From the NCBI GenBank assembly GCA_024998625.1, contig JACOEL010000004.1, positions 124,001 through 188,000 of the forward strand: a DNA stretch of 64,000 bases, in the 5' to 3' direction. Under the pieces are notes generated by a model, which was given only the letters and a program-made list of their open reading frames with translations, was not told where the DNA came from and made no database searches. This DNA comes from Nitrospira sp. Lineage in GTDB: Bacteria; Nitrospirota; Nitrospiria; Nitrospirales; Nitrospiraceae. Made by a program: the position numbers and the translations under genes. How positions within the stretch are numbered: position 1 is the stretch's first letter; each line of letters opens with the position of its first letter. This document shows positions 27,581-35,708 of this stretch, piece by piece.

Positions 27581-27967
27581 ATGATACCGTCCAATCTTCG
27601 CTACCACCAGGAACATGAATGGGTCCGTGCCGAAGGAGTGCAGGCGACCGTCGGCATCAGTCATTTTGCTCAGGATGCGCTGGGCGACATTGTGTTTATT
27701 GACCTTCCGAAGGTAGGCGCCAAAGTCACCGCCGGCCAACAGATCGGCGAAGTGGAATCGACCAAAACCACGTCCACGATCTATACCCCGGTCAGCGGAA
27801 CCGTTGCGAAGATCAATCCCGATCTCAAAGATCATCCTGAGGTGGTCAATTCTGATCCGTACGGCAAGGGATGGATGGCCGTCATCGATCTCACAGCGCC
27901 GGCTGAGGTGGATCAGTTGATGACGGCCGCCCAGTACGAAACATTTCTAAGCAAGCAGAAACATTAG
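27581..27967 (+). CDS. gcvH: Glycine cleavage system H protein
   Basis: 128 residues. H protein carries the aminomethyl group on a lipoyl-lysine between the P, T and L proteins. The lipoylation site is K62 in GEVESTKTTSTIYTPVSG, preceded by GISHFAQDALGDIVFIDLPKVG, all typical. No gcvT or gcvP is in the window, but the L-protein (lpd) gene follows 7 bases downstream, so the two form an operon behind a good promoter. Confidence 0.95.
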   Translation: MIPSNLRYHQEHEWVRAEGVQATVGISHFAQDALGDIVFIDLPKVGAKVTAGQQIGEVESTKTTSTIYTPVSGTVAKINPDLKDHPEVVNSDPYGKGWMAVIDLTAPAEVDQLMTAAQYETFLSKQKH

Positions 27968-27974
27968 GCCCGTT

Positions 27975-29396
27975 GTGAACCACCTTGCCATTCTGGGTGC
28001 CGGTCCGGGCGGATACGTGGCCGCGATTCGTGCGGCTCAGCTCGGGGCGCGTGTCACCGTCATCGAAAACCAGGCTCTGGGGGGAGTCTGCCTGAATTGG
28101 GGCTGTATCCCGAGCAAGGCGCTGCTCTCGGTCGTGGAGCTCGGCGACAAGGCGAAGAAGGCGAAGGATTTCGGGATCCAGCTGAGCGGGCCTGTCACCT
28201 ACGACCCCGCCGTCATGGTGGCCAGAAAAAATAAGGTCGTGTCCACGCTGGTGAAAGGCATCGCCACGTTATTCAAAACGTGGAACATCGAGCACGTGGA
28301 AGGCACCGGTGAGTTGCTGGATGCCCGCACCATCCGCGTGACCAAACCGGATGGCACCGAAACCAGGGTTGTGGCCGACGGTCTGATTATTGCGACCGGC
28401 TCGTCCTGGCCGAATCTCCCGCTGTTTCCCATCGACGGGACTCAAATCATCACCAGCAAGCAGGCGTTGGACCTCACCAGGATTCCCGCGAGCCTGTTGA
28501 TCGTCGGCGGTGGTGTTGAAGGTTGTGAATTCGCCTCGCTGTACAGCGGGCTCGGTACGCAGGTGACGCTGGTCGAACTCGTGCCGCGTCTGTTGCCGCT
28601 GGAGGATGAAGAGATCGGTCAGATGATGGAGCGCGAACTGAAGAAGCGCGGCGTGGACATCCGGACCGGCGTCACGGTTGACCAGATCGTTCGGCAACCG
28701 GAGATCGTCACCGCCCATTTGCGCGACGGCCTGTCGCTCAATGTGGAGCAGGTCCTGGTGTCGGTAGGGCGAGGGTTCAATTCGCGTGGCATTGGATTGG
28801 AAAAGGCCGGAGTGCAGGTCGGGGCGCGCGGTGAAATCGTGGTCAATGACCAGATGGAGACGAATGTGTCCGGGGTCTATGCGATCGGCGATGTGGTCGG
28901 CAAGGCGATGCTGGCGCATGTCGCGTCGGCGCAGGGCAAGGTGGCCGTCGAGAATTTTATGGGCCATCCTAGGACGATCGACTACGATGTCATCCCGACG
29001 GGCATCTTTACGTTACCTGAAATCGGGCGGGTCGGTCTCACGGAGCAACAGGCCCGCGACCGGTGCGTGGCAGCCGGGAAGGATTCACAGCAGGCGATCA
29101 AGGTCGGGCGCTTCCGTTACGGCGGGTTGGGAAAAGCGCAGGCCGCCGGAGACATTCAAGGATTGCTGAAGGTGCTTGCCGATGCGGAGAGCGACCGGAT
29201 TCTGGGTGTGCACATTCTCGGGGCGCATGCCACAGATCTCATTCATGAAGCCGCGCTGGCGATGCATCTTGGCGCGACCGTCTCGCGGGTGGCGGAGATG
29301 ATTCACGCGCACCCGACCCTGGCCGAGGGCCTCATGGAGGCCATGGAGGACGTCCATGGCCACGCCATCCACCTTGCACGGAAACCATCGTCCTGA
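27975..29396 (+). CDS. lpdA: Dihydrolipoyl dehydrogenase
   Basis: 473 residues, GTG start. It reoxidises dihydrolipoamide with NAD+. The FAD-binding motif GAGPGGYVAAIRAAQLG starts at residue 8, the redox disulfide is C39/C44 in GGVCLNWGCIPSKALL, the NAD-binding GGGVEGCEFASLYSGLG follows at about 178, and the C-terminal catalytic histidine is H446 in HAHPTLAEG. The stop overlaps the next ATG by 1 base (TGATG). It serves the glycine cleavage system and possibly a 2-oxoacid dehydrogenase encoded elsewhere. Confidence 0.95.
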   Translation: MNHLAILGAGPGGYVAAIRAAQLGARVTVIENQALGGVCLNWGCIPSKALLSVVELGDKAKKAKDFGIQLSGPVTYDPAVMVARKNKVVSTLVKGIATLFKTWNIEHVEGTGELLDARTIRVTKPDGTETRVVADGLIIATGSSWPNLPLFPIDGTQIITSKQALDLTRIPASLLIVGGGVEGCEFASLYSGLGTQVTLVELVPRLLPLEDEEIGQMMERELKKRGVDIRTGVTVDQIVRQPEIVTAHLRDGLSLNVEQVLVSVGRGFNSRGIGLEKAGVQVGARGEIVVNDQMETNVSGVYAIGDVVGKAMLAHVASAQGKVAVENFMGHPRTIDYDVIPTGIFTLPEIGRVGLTEQQARDRCVAAGKDSQQAIKVGRFRYGGLGKAQAAGDIQGLLKVLADAESDRILGVHILGAHATDLIHEAALAMHLGATVSRVAEMIHAHPTLAEGLMEAMEDVHGHAIHLARKPSS

Positions 29397-29938
29397 TGCT
29401 TCGCTCACTTCTCATCAAGGTTGCGATGTTGGCGGTGACCTTGGGATCCTTGATCTGGATCGGTTCAGTCACGCCGGTCAAGCAGATACCGTCGAATTCG
29501 GTTCAGACTGCGGCTGAGGTTCTGGTTCCCGCAACCGTACGGCAGGATTCGACTGCGCACCCACAGTCTGCATCTTCGTCCGATGGATCGAGCCTCATTG
29601 CCAAGGCCTCCGATATCCCTGTCGCTCAAGCGGTCGAAGAATCCGAAATCCCTCTGCGACAGGAGCCGCCGGTGCACGGCCTGCGTCCGGTTCATCGCGA
29701 GGCGGCACGGCAAATCGATCTCAACCAGGCCACCGCGTCGGATTTGCAGGCCCTGCCCGGTATCGGTCCCAAGTTGGCACAGCGGGTGATCGATCACCGG
29801 ACCGCACGTGGGCCATTCGGAAAAATCGAAGACCTTCAGCAGGTGAAAGGCATCGGCCGGAAGAAGTTCGACCGACTTCGTCCTCACGTGCTCGTCACTA
29901 ATACCCGATCACTGGCTCGGCACAAAGGAACTCTGTGA
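29396..29938 (+). CDS. ComEA-like helix-hairpin-helix DNA-binding membrane protein
   Basis: 180 residues. One N-terminal membrane helix (about 5-23) is followed by a Ser/Pro/Val-rich linker of about 85 residues and then a duplicated helix-hairpin-helix, [20 protein letters not shown] and [12 protein letters not shown], at about 102-172. ComEA binds incoming double-stranded DNA at the cell surface and hands it to ComEC, whose gene is 8 kb upstream. The gene overlaps lpd by 1 base and tyrS by 4 bases. Confidence 0.85.
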   Translation: MLRSLLIKVAMLAVTLGSLIWIGSVTPVKQIPSNSVQTAAEVLVPATVRQDSTAHPQSASSSDGSSLIAKASDIPVAQAVEESEIPLRQEPPVHGLRPVHREAARQIDLNQATASDLQALPGIGPKLAQRVIDHRTARGPFGKIEDLQQVKGIGRKKFDRLRPHVLVTNTRSLARHKGTL

Positions 29939-31152
29939 CTTCCATAGCGCAACAGCTGGATCTCATACTTCGAGGGATTGTTGAGGTTATTAATCCGGCT
30001 GAGCTGGAATCAAAGCTGGCCCGCTCAATCAAGGAGCAGCGGCCGCTCCGGGTCAAGGCGGGCTTTGATCCCACGGCTCCGGACCTGCACCTCGGTCACA
30101 CTGTCCTGATCCACAAGTTGAAACATTTTCAAGACCTCGGGCATCAGGTTATCTTTCTGATCGGTGATTTCACCGGCATGATCGGCGATCCGACGGGACG
30201 GTCGGAGACGCGTGTCGCGCTGTCGAAGGAAAAGGTGTTGGAGAACGCCAAGACGTACGAGCGCCAGATCTTCAAAATCCTGGACCGTCAAAAAACGCAG
30301 GTGGAGTTCAACAGCCGGTGGATGAGTGCGATGACGGCCGATGGGTTGATCGAATTGAGCGCGCATTACACTGTGGCGCGCATGTTGGAGCGGGAGGATT
30401 TTCATAAGCGATATACGGAGGGGAAGCCGATCAGCATCCACGAGTTCATGTATCCCTTGATCCAGGGGTATGACTCAGTCGCGCTCAAGGCCGACGTCGA
30501 ATTGGGTGGTACCGATCAAAAATTCAACCTCCTGATGGGGCGGGACCTGCAGCGCGATTATGGGCAAGACGCGCAGGTCGTCATCACCATGCCCCTTCTC
30601 GAAGGAACCGACGGCGTTCGTAAGATGAGCAAGAGCCTCGGCAATTATATTGCACTGGAGGACAAGCCCGACGACATGTTCGGCAAGCTCATGTCGATTA
30701 GCGATGCACTGATGCATCGATACTACGAACTGCTGACGACGGAAGATTTGGAACGCGTGAAGACGGCTCACCCTATGGATGCCAAACAATCGCTGGCGGA
30801 GCTGATCGTGGCCCGTTACCACGGGGCTGAGGCCGGTCGCGAAGCCAGGGCCATGTTTCAGCAGAAGTTTCAATCGCGGGAATTCCCGGAGCAGCCGGAC
30901 GCCCGTGTGACCCTGACGCCATCCGATGTGAAAGATGCTGCGGATCCAATGATTGGTGTCGTCGATCTGGTTATGAAGACTGGTCTCGTGCCGAGTAAAA
31001 GCGAAGCGCGGCGGTTAATTGTGCAGGGTGGCGTGGAAGTTAATGAAAAGAAACTGACGAATGTGAACGCGAGCGTTGCTCTGTCGGCCGGGAAGTCGCT
31101 CTATATGCGTGTCGGCCGTCGTAAGTTTGCGGTGGCTGAGTATGTGGTGTAA
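29935..31152 (+). CDS. tyrS: Tyrosyl-tRNA synthetase
   Basis: 405 residues with a GTG start overlapping the ComEA-like stop. It charges tRNA(Tyr). The HIGH-type motif is HLGH (52-55), the KMSKS motif is at 230-234, [16 protein letters not shown] recognises substrate, and a C-terminal S4 RNA-binding domain (about 340-400, [19 protein letters not shown]) is present. The [20 protein letters not shown] form indicates the TyrZ/TyrS2 type rather than the Escherichia coli type. Confidence 0.96.
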   Translation: MTSIAQQLDLILRGIVEVINPAELESKLARSIKEQRPLRVKAGFDPTAPDLHLGHTVLIHKLKHFQDLGHQVIFLIGDFTGMIGDPTGRSETRVALSKEKVLENAKTYERQIFKILDRQKTQVEFNSRWMSAMTADGLIELSAHYTVARMLEREDFHKRYTEGKPISIHEFMYPLIQGYDSVALKADVELGGTDQKFNLLMGRDLQRDYGQDAQVVITMPLLEGTDGVRKMSKSLGNYIALEDKPDDMFGKLMSISDALMHRYYELLTTEDLERVKTAHPMDAKQSLAELIVARYHGAEAGREARAMFQQKFQSREFPEQPDARVTLTPSDVKDAADPMIGVVDLVMKTGLVPSKSEARRLIVQGGVEVNEKKLTNVNASVALSAGKSLYMRVGRRKFAVAEYVV

Positions 31153-31171
31153 GCGGCGCTCGCCGGTTGCC

Positions 31172-31200
31172 TTGACTTAGCAGCGGCTCCGGCGTAGGAT
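31172..31200 (+). promoter_or_regulatory. Sigma70 promoter of tRNA-Gly
   Basis: TTGACT (31172-31177), 17-base spacer, TAGGAT (31195-31200), 21 bases ahead of the mature tRNA. Confidence 0.65.
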
Positions 31201-31221
31201 TCATTTCCTCTTCCGCTAGGG

Positions 31222-31296
31222 GCGGGCGTAGCTCAGTGGTAGAGTCCTTGCTTCCCAAGCAAGTTGTCGTGGGTTCAAATCCCATCGCCCGCTCCA
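31222..31296 (+). tRNA. tRNA-Gly(CCC)
   Basis: The acceptor stem GCGGGCG pairs with CGCCCGC. The D arm has GCTCAGTGGTAGAG. The anticodon stem CTTGC/GCAAG encloses TTCCCAA with anticodon CCC, decoding GGG. The T arm contains GGTTCAAATCC, and TCCA is encoded. It is the last housekeeping gene before the degenerate IS and the polysaccharide island. Confidence 0.96.
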
Positions 31297-31425
31297 AATT
31301 GCTTCTACCGACAGGGAACCTTCCTTGATTGATCCAGGCGACCCGGAACACTCCTCTAGGGTTTTGCTTCTTCTGATACAAAGCTTGCTCGGCCTGGAAT
31401 GAACTTCCCCCACTTTCGCGGACAT

Positions 31426-32131
31426 CTGGTTAAGCGACTTTCGCCGTTGCCTCGAACTGTGCTGGGGAACAGTCCGAGCGTGGAGAGACGTTGTTGTCTG
31501 TTGTAAGAGGCTTCGATGTATTCAGAGATGTCCTGCATCGCTTCCTGGCGCGTCGCGTACCGGCGGTGGTGGATCAGGTCCCGTTTGAGGGTGCCAAAGA
31601 AGCTCTCCGCACAGGCATTGTCCCAACAGTGGCCTCGAAGTGACATGCTCGCTGTGATGCCGTGCGTGGCAAGCAGTTGATCAAGTACGACGGCGAGATT
31701 CAGCCACCCTTCGGTCGTCCGGACGTACGTGAGGTCGCTGGCCCGCACACGATTAGGGCGATCGACCGTGAATTGACGCGCCAGCGTATTGGGCGCCACA
31801 GGCCAGACGTGTCGAGAGTCAGTCGTCGCCCGCCACTTCGTGATGGTCTTGACCCGCAGGACAGCCGCCTGCCTCACCAGCGCCACCCGATGTTTGCCGA
31901 CTCGCCGCCCGCGCCGTACCAATGCCCGCCAGATGCTAGGACTGCCGTATGTCTCCCGGGCCCCCCGATAAGCAACCGCGTCTCTACGAGAAGCGCCCGA
32001 TTAGCCGCCTGCCACCGACTCTCCAGCCGCCATCGCCAGGCCGAATATCCGGCGGGCGACACGCGAGAGGACGGCGCAAAAGCCGGATGGGATAGCGGCA
32101 GAGATATTCGCCTGAGTTGCGCGATACTTCA
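31426..32131 (-). pseudogene. IS3-family transposase OrfB, frameshifted and internally deleted
   Basis: The coding sequence begins at an ATG at 32131 (MKYRATQANISA), shifts frame near VSPAGYSAW (about 32060), shifts again near about 31950, then reads VRRGRRVGKHRVALV to the rve domain. The first catalytic Asp survives in SDLTYVRTTEGWL and the Glu in ESFFGTLKRDLIHHRRYAT. However, LAVVLD joins directly to QLLATHGITASMS near 31683, so the roughly 60 residues that hold the second catalytic Asp (HSDRGSQY region) are missing. The C terminus is also out of frame. It is not functional. Confidence 0.87.
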
Positions 32132-32410
32132 TGTGGACTCCCGTGCGAAGAACGTTGCCGCACGTCGTAAAAAATCCCGCTCCTGACGCAAACGCTGGTT
32201 CTCTCGCTGAAGCCGGGCCAGTTCAGCGCGCGTCACCGACTGTGGGCCATGCGACTCGGCCGCCTGCTGGGCTACGCGCCGGCGATAGAACCTACGCTCT
32301 GCAATCTCAAGGTCACGAGCGACTTGAGCAATCGGACGTCCCGCTTCCCGGACTAATCGGACTGCTTCCTGTTTGAACTCATCCGTATACTGACGACATG
32401 GTGTCGGCAT
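32129..32410 (-). CDS. IS3-family transposase OrfA
   Basis: 93 residues with the ATG at 32410. The N-terminal helix-turn-helix is YTDEFKQEAVRLVREAGRPIAQVARDLEIAERRFYRRR and a leucine-zipper-like helix (ELARLQRENQRLRQERDFLRRAATFF) follows. In active elements OrfA is joined to OrfB by programmed frameshifting. Here OrfB is broken, so OrfA alone could at most bind the ends. The overlap with the orfB start by 3 bases is as in intact relatives. Confidence 0.88.
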   Translation of the reverse strand: MPTPCRQYTDEFKQEAVRLVREAGRPIAQVARDLEIAERRFYRRRVAQQAAESHGPQSVTRAELARLQRENQRLRQERDFLRRAATFFAREST

Positions 32411-32550
32411 GGGGGGCCTCCGATTTCATTCTCCTTCTTTGCCGAGTGTCTGTGAAATCGGGGGAAGCGCATGGCATCCCAGTGGGAACCAGGGGCAGAT
32501 TTAGGGTGACTGGAGGCGAAAGCAGGTTCCTCGCTGGTTGCGCACTTGTG

Positions 32551-33258
32551 TTACGCCAATGCGGGCGGCCTTACAAGCCCATACCGATGAGCACAGATGA
32601 GCAGTTTTTGTCGATTGGAGACGCCGAGTTTGTCGAAGATGTTGGTGAGGTGATGTCGGACCGTGATGCTTGAAATGCATAGGCGGTCGGCAATGTCCTT
32701 ATTGGAAAGCCCTTCGCTGATCAACCTGATGATCTCGCGCTCTCGTTCGGTTAAACCTTCCGGCCATTTCGGCTGATCTGGATTCCAGGAGTTTTGGATA
32801 GGGATCTCCGGCGAGTTGTTCATATTCACATGCGTAGCCTCGCCTCCGATCGGCAACGTGATAGCGTTGGAAGGACAAGCGAGGTGCGCGATCGTCGCAA
32901 TTAATACGGCCGATGGTTGGACTTTTAGGACAATGCCATCAACCCCGACCGCAATAGCTTGTCGGGTACATTCCGTATTGTCGAGTCCGCTCAATAAGAT
33001 AATTTTTAAATGTGAGGCAGCCGCCTTGATCTTTCGAATGCATCCAGGGACATCGCTTTCAATCTCTGTGTCGACAATCATGATGTGAGGCTGCTCACGT
33101 ATCGGGATGTCATCGATGCTCATCCCGTTGGTGACGTGATCAATGAGCCGAATCCATTGTTCCGTTTCCACAATTTTTTGCAGGCCGAGACGCAGGAGAG
33201 AGTTGTTGCTCATGAGTGCAACCGTCGTCGTGGCTTTTCCTGGTTTGACTCCACTCAT
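32551..33258 (-). CDS. LuxR/NarL-type response regulator
   Basis: 235 residues from the ATG at 33258, with AGGAGG 6 bases ahead. The receiver-like domain (about 13-130) keeps the phospho-acceptor D63 in IVDTEIE and the switch lysine K112 (GIVLKVQPS), but the acidic pair at the start of the domain is replaced by asparagines (MSNN, 18-19). Phosphorylation may therefore be absent or altered. The C-terminal helix-turn-helix (about 168-228) has LTEREREIIRLISEGLSNKDIADRL and VRHHLTNIFDKLGVSNR. It is divergent from the island operon and is the best candidate for its regulator. Confidence 0.88.
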   Translation of the reverse strand: MSGVKPGKATTTVALMSNNSLLRLGLQKIVETEQWIRLIDHVTNGMSIDDIPIREQPHIMIVDTEIESDVPGCIRKIKAAASHLKIILLSGLDNTECTRQAIAVGVDGIVLKVQPSAVLIATIAHLACPSNAITLPIGGEATHVNMNNSPEIPIQNSWNPDQPKWPEGLTEREREIIRLISEGLSNKDIADRLCISSITVRHHLTNIFDKLGVSNRQKLLICAHRYGLVRPPALA

Positions 33259-33779
33259 CATCTGCCTCCTGGGTCAGCATCGGCTTGTCGCACAATCACA
33301 AATACATCTACATAACTCGTAACGATGATACGTATAATATGCTAGGTCAAAAAGGTGATTGGTCCTTCATGCATGGGGATGCATGATTGCATATCAGCCA
33401 GGCGCCGAGCAACCTTAAAGTCAACAGTGAAGTCTCTGTGAGGCCTTTCAGGAAGCCGATTTCCACCGATTGTCGGTATGTAAAAACTTGTCGCCAGGGA
33501 TGTACAGTATTGTGCATTTATCGTGGTGTACGAGGTTCCTTGCTGGTGTATTTCCCAGTCCATTATGTGACCCGTGCTATACATCACCGCAGAATCGAAA
33601 GAGAATTAATGGCCGTATTTTTTCTCTCCAATTCAGCGGCAATTATCGGCATTTCAGCCGGCACAAAAGTATTAGCGTCGCTCGTGGTTTCGATGCGCAA
33701 TAAAGGCACCATTGTCCGATGTGAGAGGGTGACGAAATCTGTAGAACATACCCATTCATGGGACCCAGAGGGCGAAGCT
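33259..33779. other. 521-base AT-richer divergent intergenic region at the start of the polysaccharide island
   Basis: It lies between the LuxR regulator and the NusG-like gene. It contains a TATAAT at 33333-33338 without a good -35, a perfect inverted repeat (separate entry), and an open frame continuous with the NusG-like gene whose translation has no family motifs. I place the true start at 33780 and read the remainder as a long regulatory leader, which would suit an antiterminator-controlled operon. Confidence 0.55.
33367..33386. promoter_or_regulatory. Perfect 8-base inverted repeat, candidate operator
   Basis: TCATGCAT, four G, ATGCATGA. The arms are perfectly complementary. The site lies 109 bases from the LuxR start and 394 bases from the NusG-like start, where a LuxR-family dimer could bind. 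Confidence 0.5.
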
Positions 33780-34331
33780 ATGTTGAATGCCTCCAGTTCG
33801 GACTCTACTGCCACAGTGTCGACGCCGAGCGGCCTCTGTGCCGATCTTCGTTGGTACGCCATCAGCACACGTTCTCGTCATGAAAAAATGGTGCGCGACC
33901 GCCTGGCTGGTATTGGTGTTGAACCGTTTCTCCCGCTGACGAGAACATTGAACCAATGGTCGGACCGAAAAGTCTGGACGGAAAGCCCGCTGTTTTCGGG
34001 CTACTGCTTTGCCAGGTTTGCGCTCACGAACAGTCATGCCGTTCTTCAAACGCCTGGCATTGTCCGAATCGTAGGTTCTGTCATGCCCGAGCCCATTCCT
34101 GACGAGGAACTAGAAGCAATCATGAAGTTGGCACAAAGTGCGCGTTCTTTAGAGCGTCATGATTACTTGACCGAAGGGACGTGGGTGGAAGTGGTACGAG
34201 GTCCTCTAGCAGGACTTCGAGGACAGTTACTGAGAAAGGCAAGCCACGATTGTCTTGTCATCCGTGTGCATCTCATTCAGCAAGCCGCTACCGTCCACAT
34301 CGATATGAGCGAAGTAATCCTAGCGCAGTGA
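33780..34331 (+). CDS. NusG/RfaH-like transcription antiterminator
   Basis: 183 residues from the ATG at 33780 (MLNASSSDSTATV). The NusG N-terminal domain (about 25-120) shows RWYAISTRSRHEKMVRDRLAG, an FLPLTRTLNQWSDRK turn and PLFSGYCFARFAL. The C-terminal KOW part has GTWVEVVRGPLAGLRGQLLRK. Specialised NusG paralogues (RfaH, UpxY, LoaP) travel with RNA polymerase through long capsule or O-antigen operons and suppress termination. Its place as first gene before the export and modification genes fits that job. It ends with a 66-base gap before the small HTH gene. Confidence 0.88.
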   Translation: MLNASSSDSTATVSTPSGLCADLRWYAISTRSRHEKMVRDRLAGIGVEPFLPLTRTLNQWSDRKVWTESPLFSGYCFARFALTNSHAVLQTPGIVRIVGSVMPEPIPDEELEAIMKLAQSARSLERHDYLTEGTWVEVVRGPLAGLRGQLLRKASHDCLVIRVHLIQQAATVHIDMSEVILAQ

Positions 34332-34397
34332 ACCCTCCACTCGTCTTTCACCTTCAAGTTTCTTGGATGAAAGACGGAGAAGATCTAGGAAACTACC

Positions 34398-34676
34398 ATG
34401 GCAAAATCACAATTTACCCAGGAACAAATAGAGGCGGTCGTTCTGGAGATAAATGCGGAGCGTGCGCCGAAGGATATCGCGAGGAAGTATGGGGTCTCGC
34501 GGTCCACTTTGTATCGGTGGCGGGCAAAACTTGCGGATAAAAGAAAGCCTTTGGGGGATCACCTTCGTTCCTTGGAGATTGAAAACGGCCAACTCAGAAG
34601 CAAAATTGCCGAACTGGTGTTGGATTATACGTCACTTCGAGCAGCCTTGGTGAACGACGTCAACAGAACGTGTTAG
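34398..34676 (+). CDS. Transposase-OrfA-like helix-turn-helix protein without OrfB
   Basis: 92 residues with AGGA ahead of the ATG. KSQFTQEQIEAVVLEINAERAPKDIARKYGVSRSTLYRWRAK split over residues 3-44 is an IS3-type OrfA helix-turn-helix, followed by a heptad-like helix with EIENGQLRSKIAELVLDYTSL. The next 255 bases hold no OrfB frame, and no terminal repeats are obvious. It may be an IS remnant or a domesticated DNA-binding protein kept in the polysaccharide operon. The reading frame is intact, which slightly favours retention. Confidence 0.72.
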   Translation: MAKSQFTQEQIEAVVLEINAERAPKDIARKYGVSRSTLYRWRAKLADKRKPLGDHLRSLEIENGQLRSKIAELVLDYTSLRAALVNDVNRTC

Positions 34677-34931
34677 TCTGGAGTAAAGAAAGACCGTCGT
34701 TCTGACTCGCGTGTCAGCCGCGGAGAGGGGAGCGGCCAATCACGGCTCCAGGTTTGTTGGGTTGTATACGTGTCTGCTCAAGAATATCCTCATGGAAATT
34801 CTGGGATGCCTTCCAGGGGCGCACCGTACACGGGTGCGATTGAGGCTACAGGTCTTGCTTCAGGATGCACTGCTTGACCGCTCTTCTACATCCTGCAATC
34901 ATGAAATTGCTCAAGTTTCGGAGGGCTTACA

Positions 34932-35669
34932 ATGCGTTTGTTAGGTGTCCTATTGGCGGGAGTGTTGGCGGGTTTTGGGATAGATTGTGCATTTGCGCTG
35001 TTCCATGGAAGTTCGCCGCTACTGACTGAAGCCCATGCCGCAGATGCCTCGTCATCAACTGGGAAGGACAATGTAACGACATCCTCGACGGTTCAGTCCC
35101 TCTCACCAACTCAAGTCATCGAAAAGCTTTCGAACATTGTCTCCGATGAATACACCATCGGAGCGGAGGATGTGCTGGAAATTACGGTGTGGAGAAACCA
35201 GGACCTATCGAAAACGGTTCAGGTTCGCCCGGACGGCCGGTTCTCCATGCCGGTTATACGCGACGTTGTCGCCGTGGGCAAAACACCCTCTCAACTTGCT
35301 GATGAGATCACTCGAAAGCTCAGAGAATATGTCCAGAATCCGGTCGTAGCGATCAGCGTGAAAGAAGTGAATAGCTATAGCATTTTCGTGCTCGGGGAAG
35401 TCGTCAAGCCCGGCAAGTACCCACTCAAGAGCAGGACTACATTGCTGCAGGGAATTACCATCGCCGGAGGTTTTACGCCGGTCGCGGCCAGGAATCAGGT
35501 GGTGGTGTTCCGATTTGGGGAGAACGGGTCGGGTATGCAGACCTTGACGTCCAGCTATGACGATATCGTGCTTCGCGGAGGCATTGCTCAAAACCTGGAG
35601 CTGAGAGCCGGCGATACGCTGGTTGTGCCAAGCGAAGCCATGGTCGTTTTTCCGGGTCATCCTCAGTAA
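34932..35669 (+). CDS. Wza-like polysaccharide export protein, copy 1
   Basis: 245 residues. An N-terminal signal sequence (RLLGVLLAGVLAGFGIDCAFA) is followed by a spacer, then a Poly_export domain (about 73-165): YTIGAEDVLEITVWRNQDLS, VQVRPDGRFSMPVI, VAISVKEVNSYSIFVLGEV, and an SLBB-type domain ending LELRAGDTLVVPSEAM. Wza family proteins form the outer-membrane or periplasmic conduit for exported polysaccharide. The ribosome site GGAGGG is clear. A second, shorter paralogue follows directly, and no Wzc-type kinase is present. Confidence 0.9.
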   Translation: MRLLGVLLAGVLAGFGIDCAFALFHGSSPLLTEAHAADASSSTGKDNVTTSSTVQSLSPTQVIEKLSNIVSDEYTIGAEDVLEITVWRNQDLSKTVQVRPDGRFSMPVIRDVVAVGKTPSQLADEITRKLREYVQNPVVAISVKEVNSYSIFVLGEVVKPGKYPLKSRTTLLQGITIAGGFTPVAARNQVVVFRFGENGSGMQTLTSSYDDIVLRGGIAQNLELRAGDTLVVPSEAMVVFPGHPQ

Positions 35670-35708
35670 CAGGCGAGTGCCACAACCGGAAAGGACGCGC
35701 TAGTCGTG

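Larger units (their letters stand above)
31400..32471 (-). mobile_element. Degenerate IS3-family insertion sequence
   Basis: About 1,070 bases bounded by 26-base imperfect terminal inverted repeats (31400-31425 and 32446-32471) sharing CTTCCCCC and TTTC cores and the usual TG/CA tips. It encodes orfA intact and a decayed orfB, both leftwards. No flanking target duplication is visible (GAA on the left, TGG on the right). It is 104 bases past tRNA-Gly. Confidence 0.87.

Noticed and set aside
31400-32471. A target-site duplication around the IS3 element.
   Set aside because: The flanking bases (GAA and TGG) do not match, so any duplication has been lost or the ends are rearranged.
33387-33779. 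A longer NusG-like protein with about 130 extra residues.
   Set aside because: The extension has no motif, is AT-rich and contains a perfect inverted repeat just upstream. NusG domains begin near RWYAIS.
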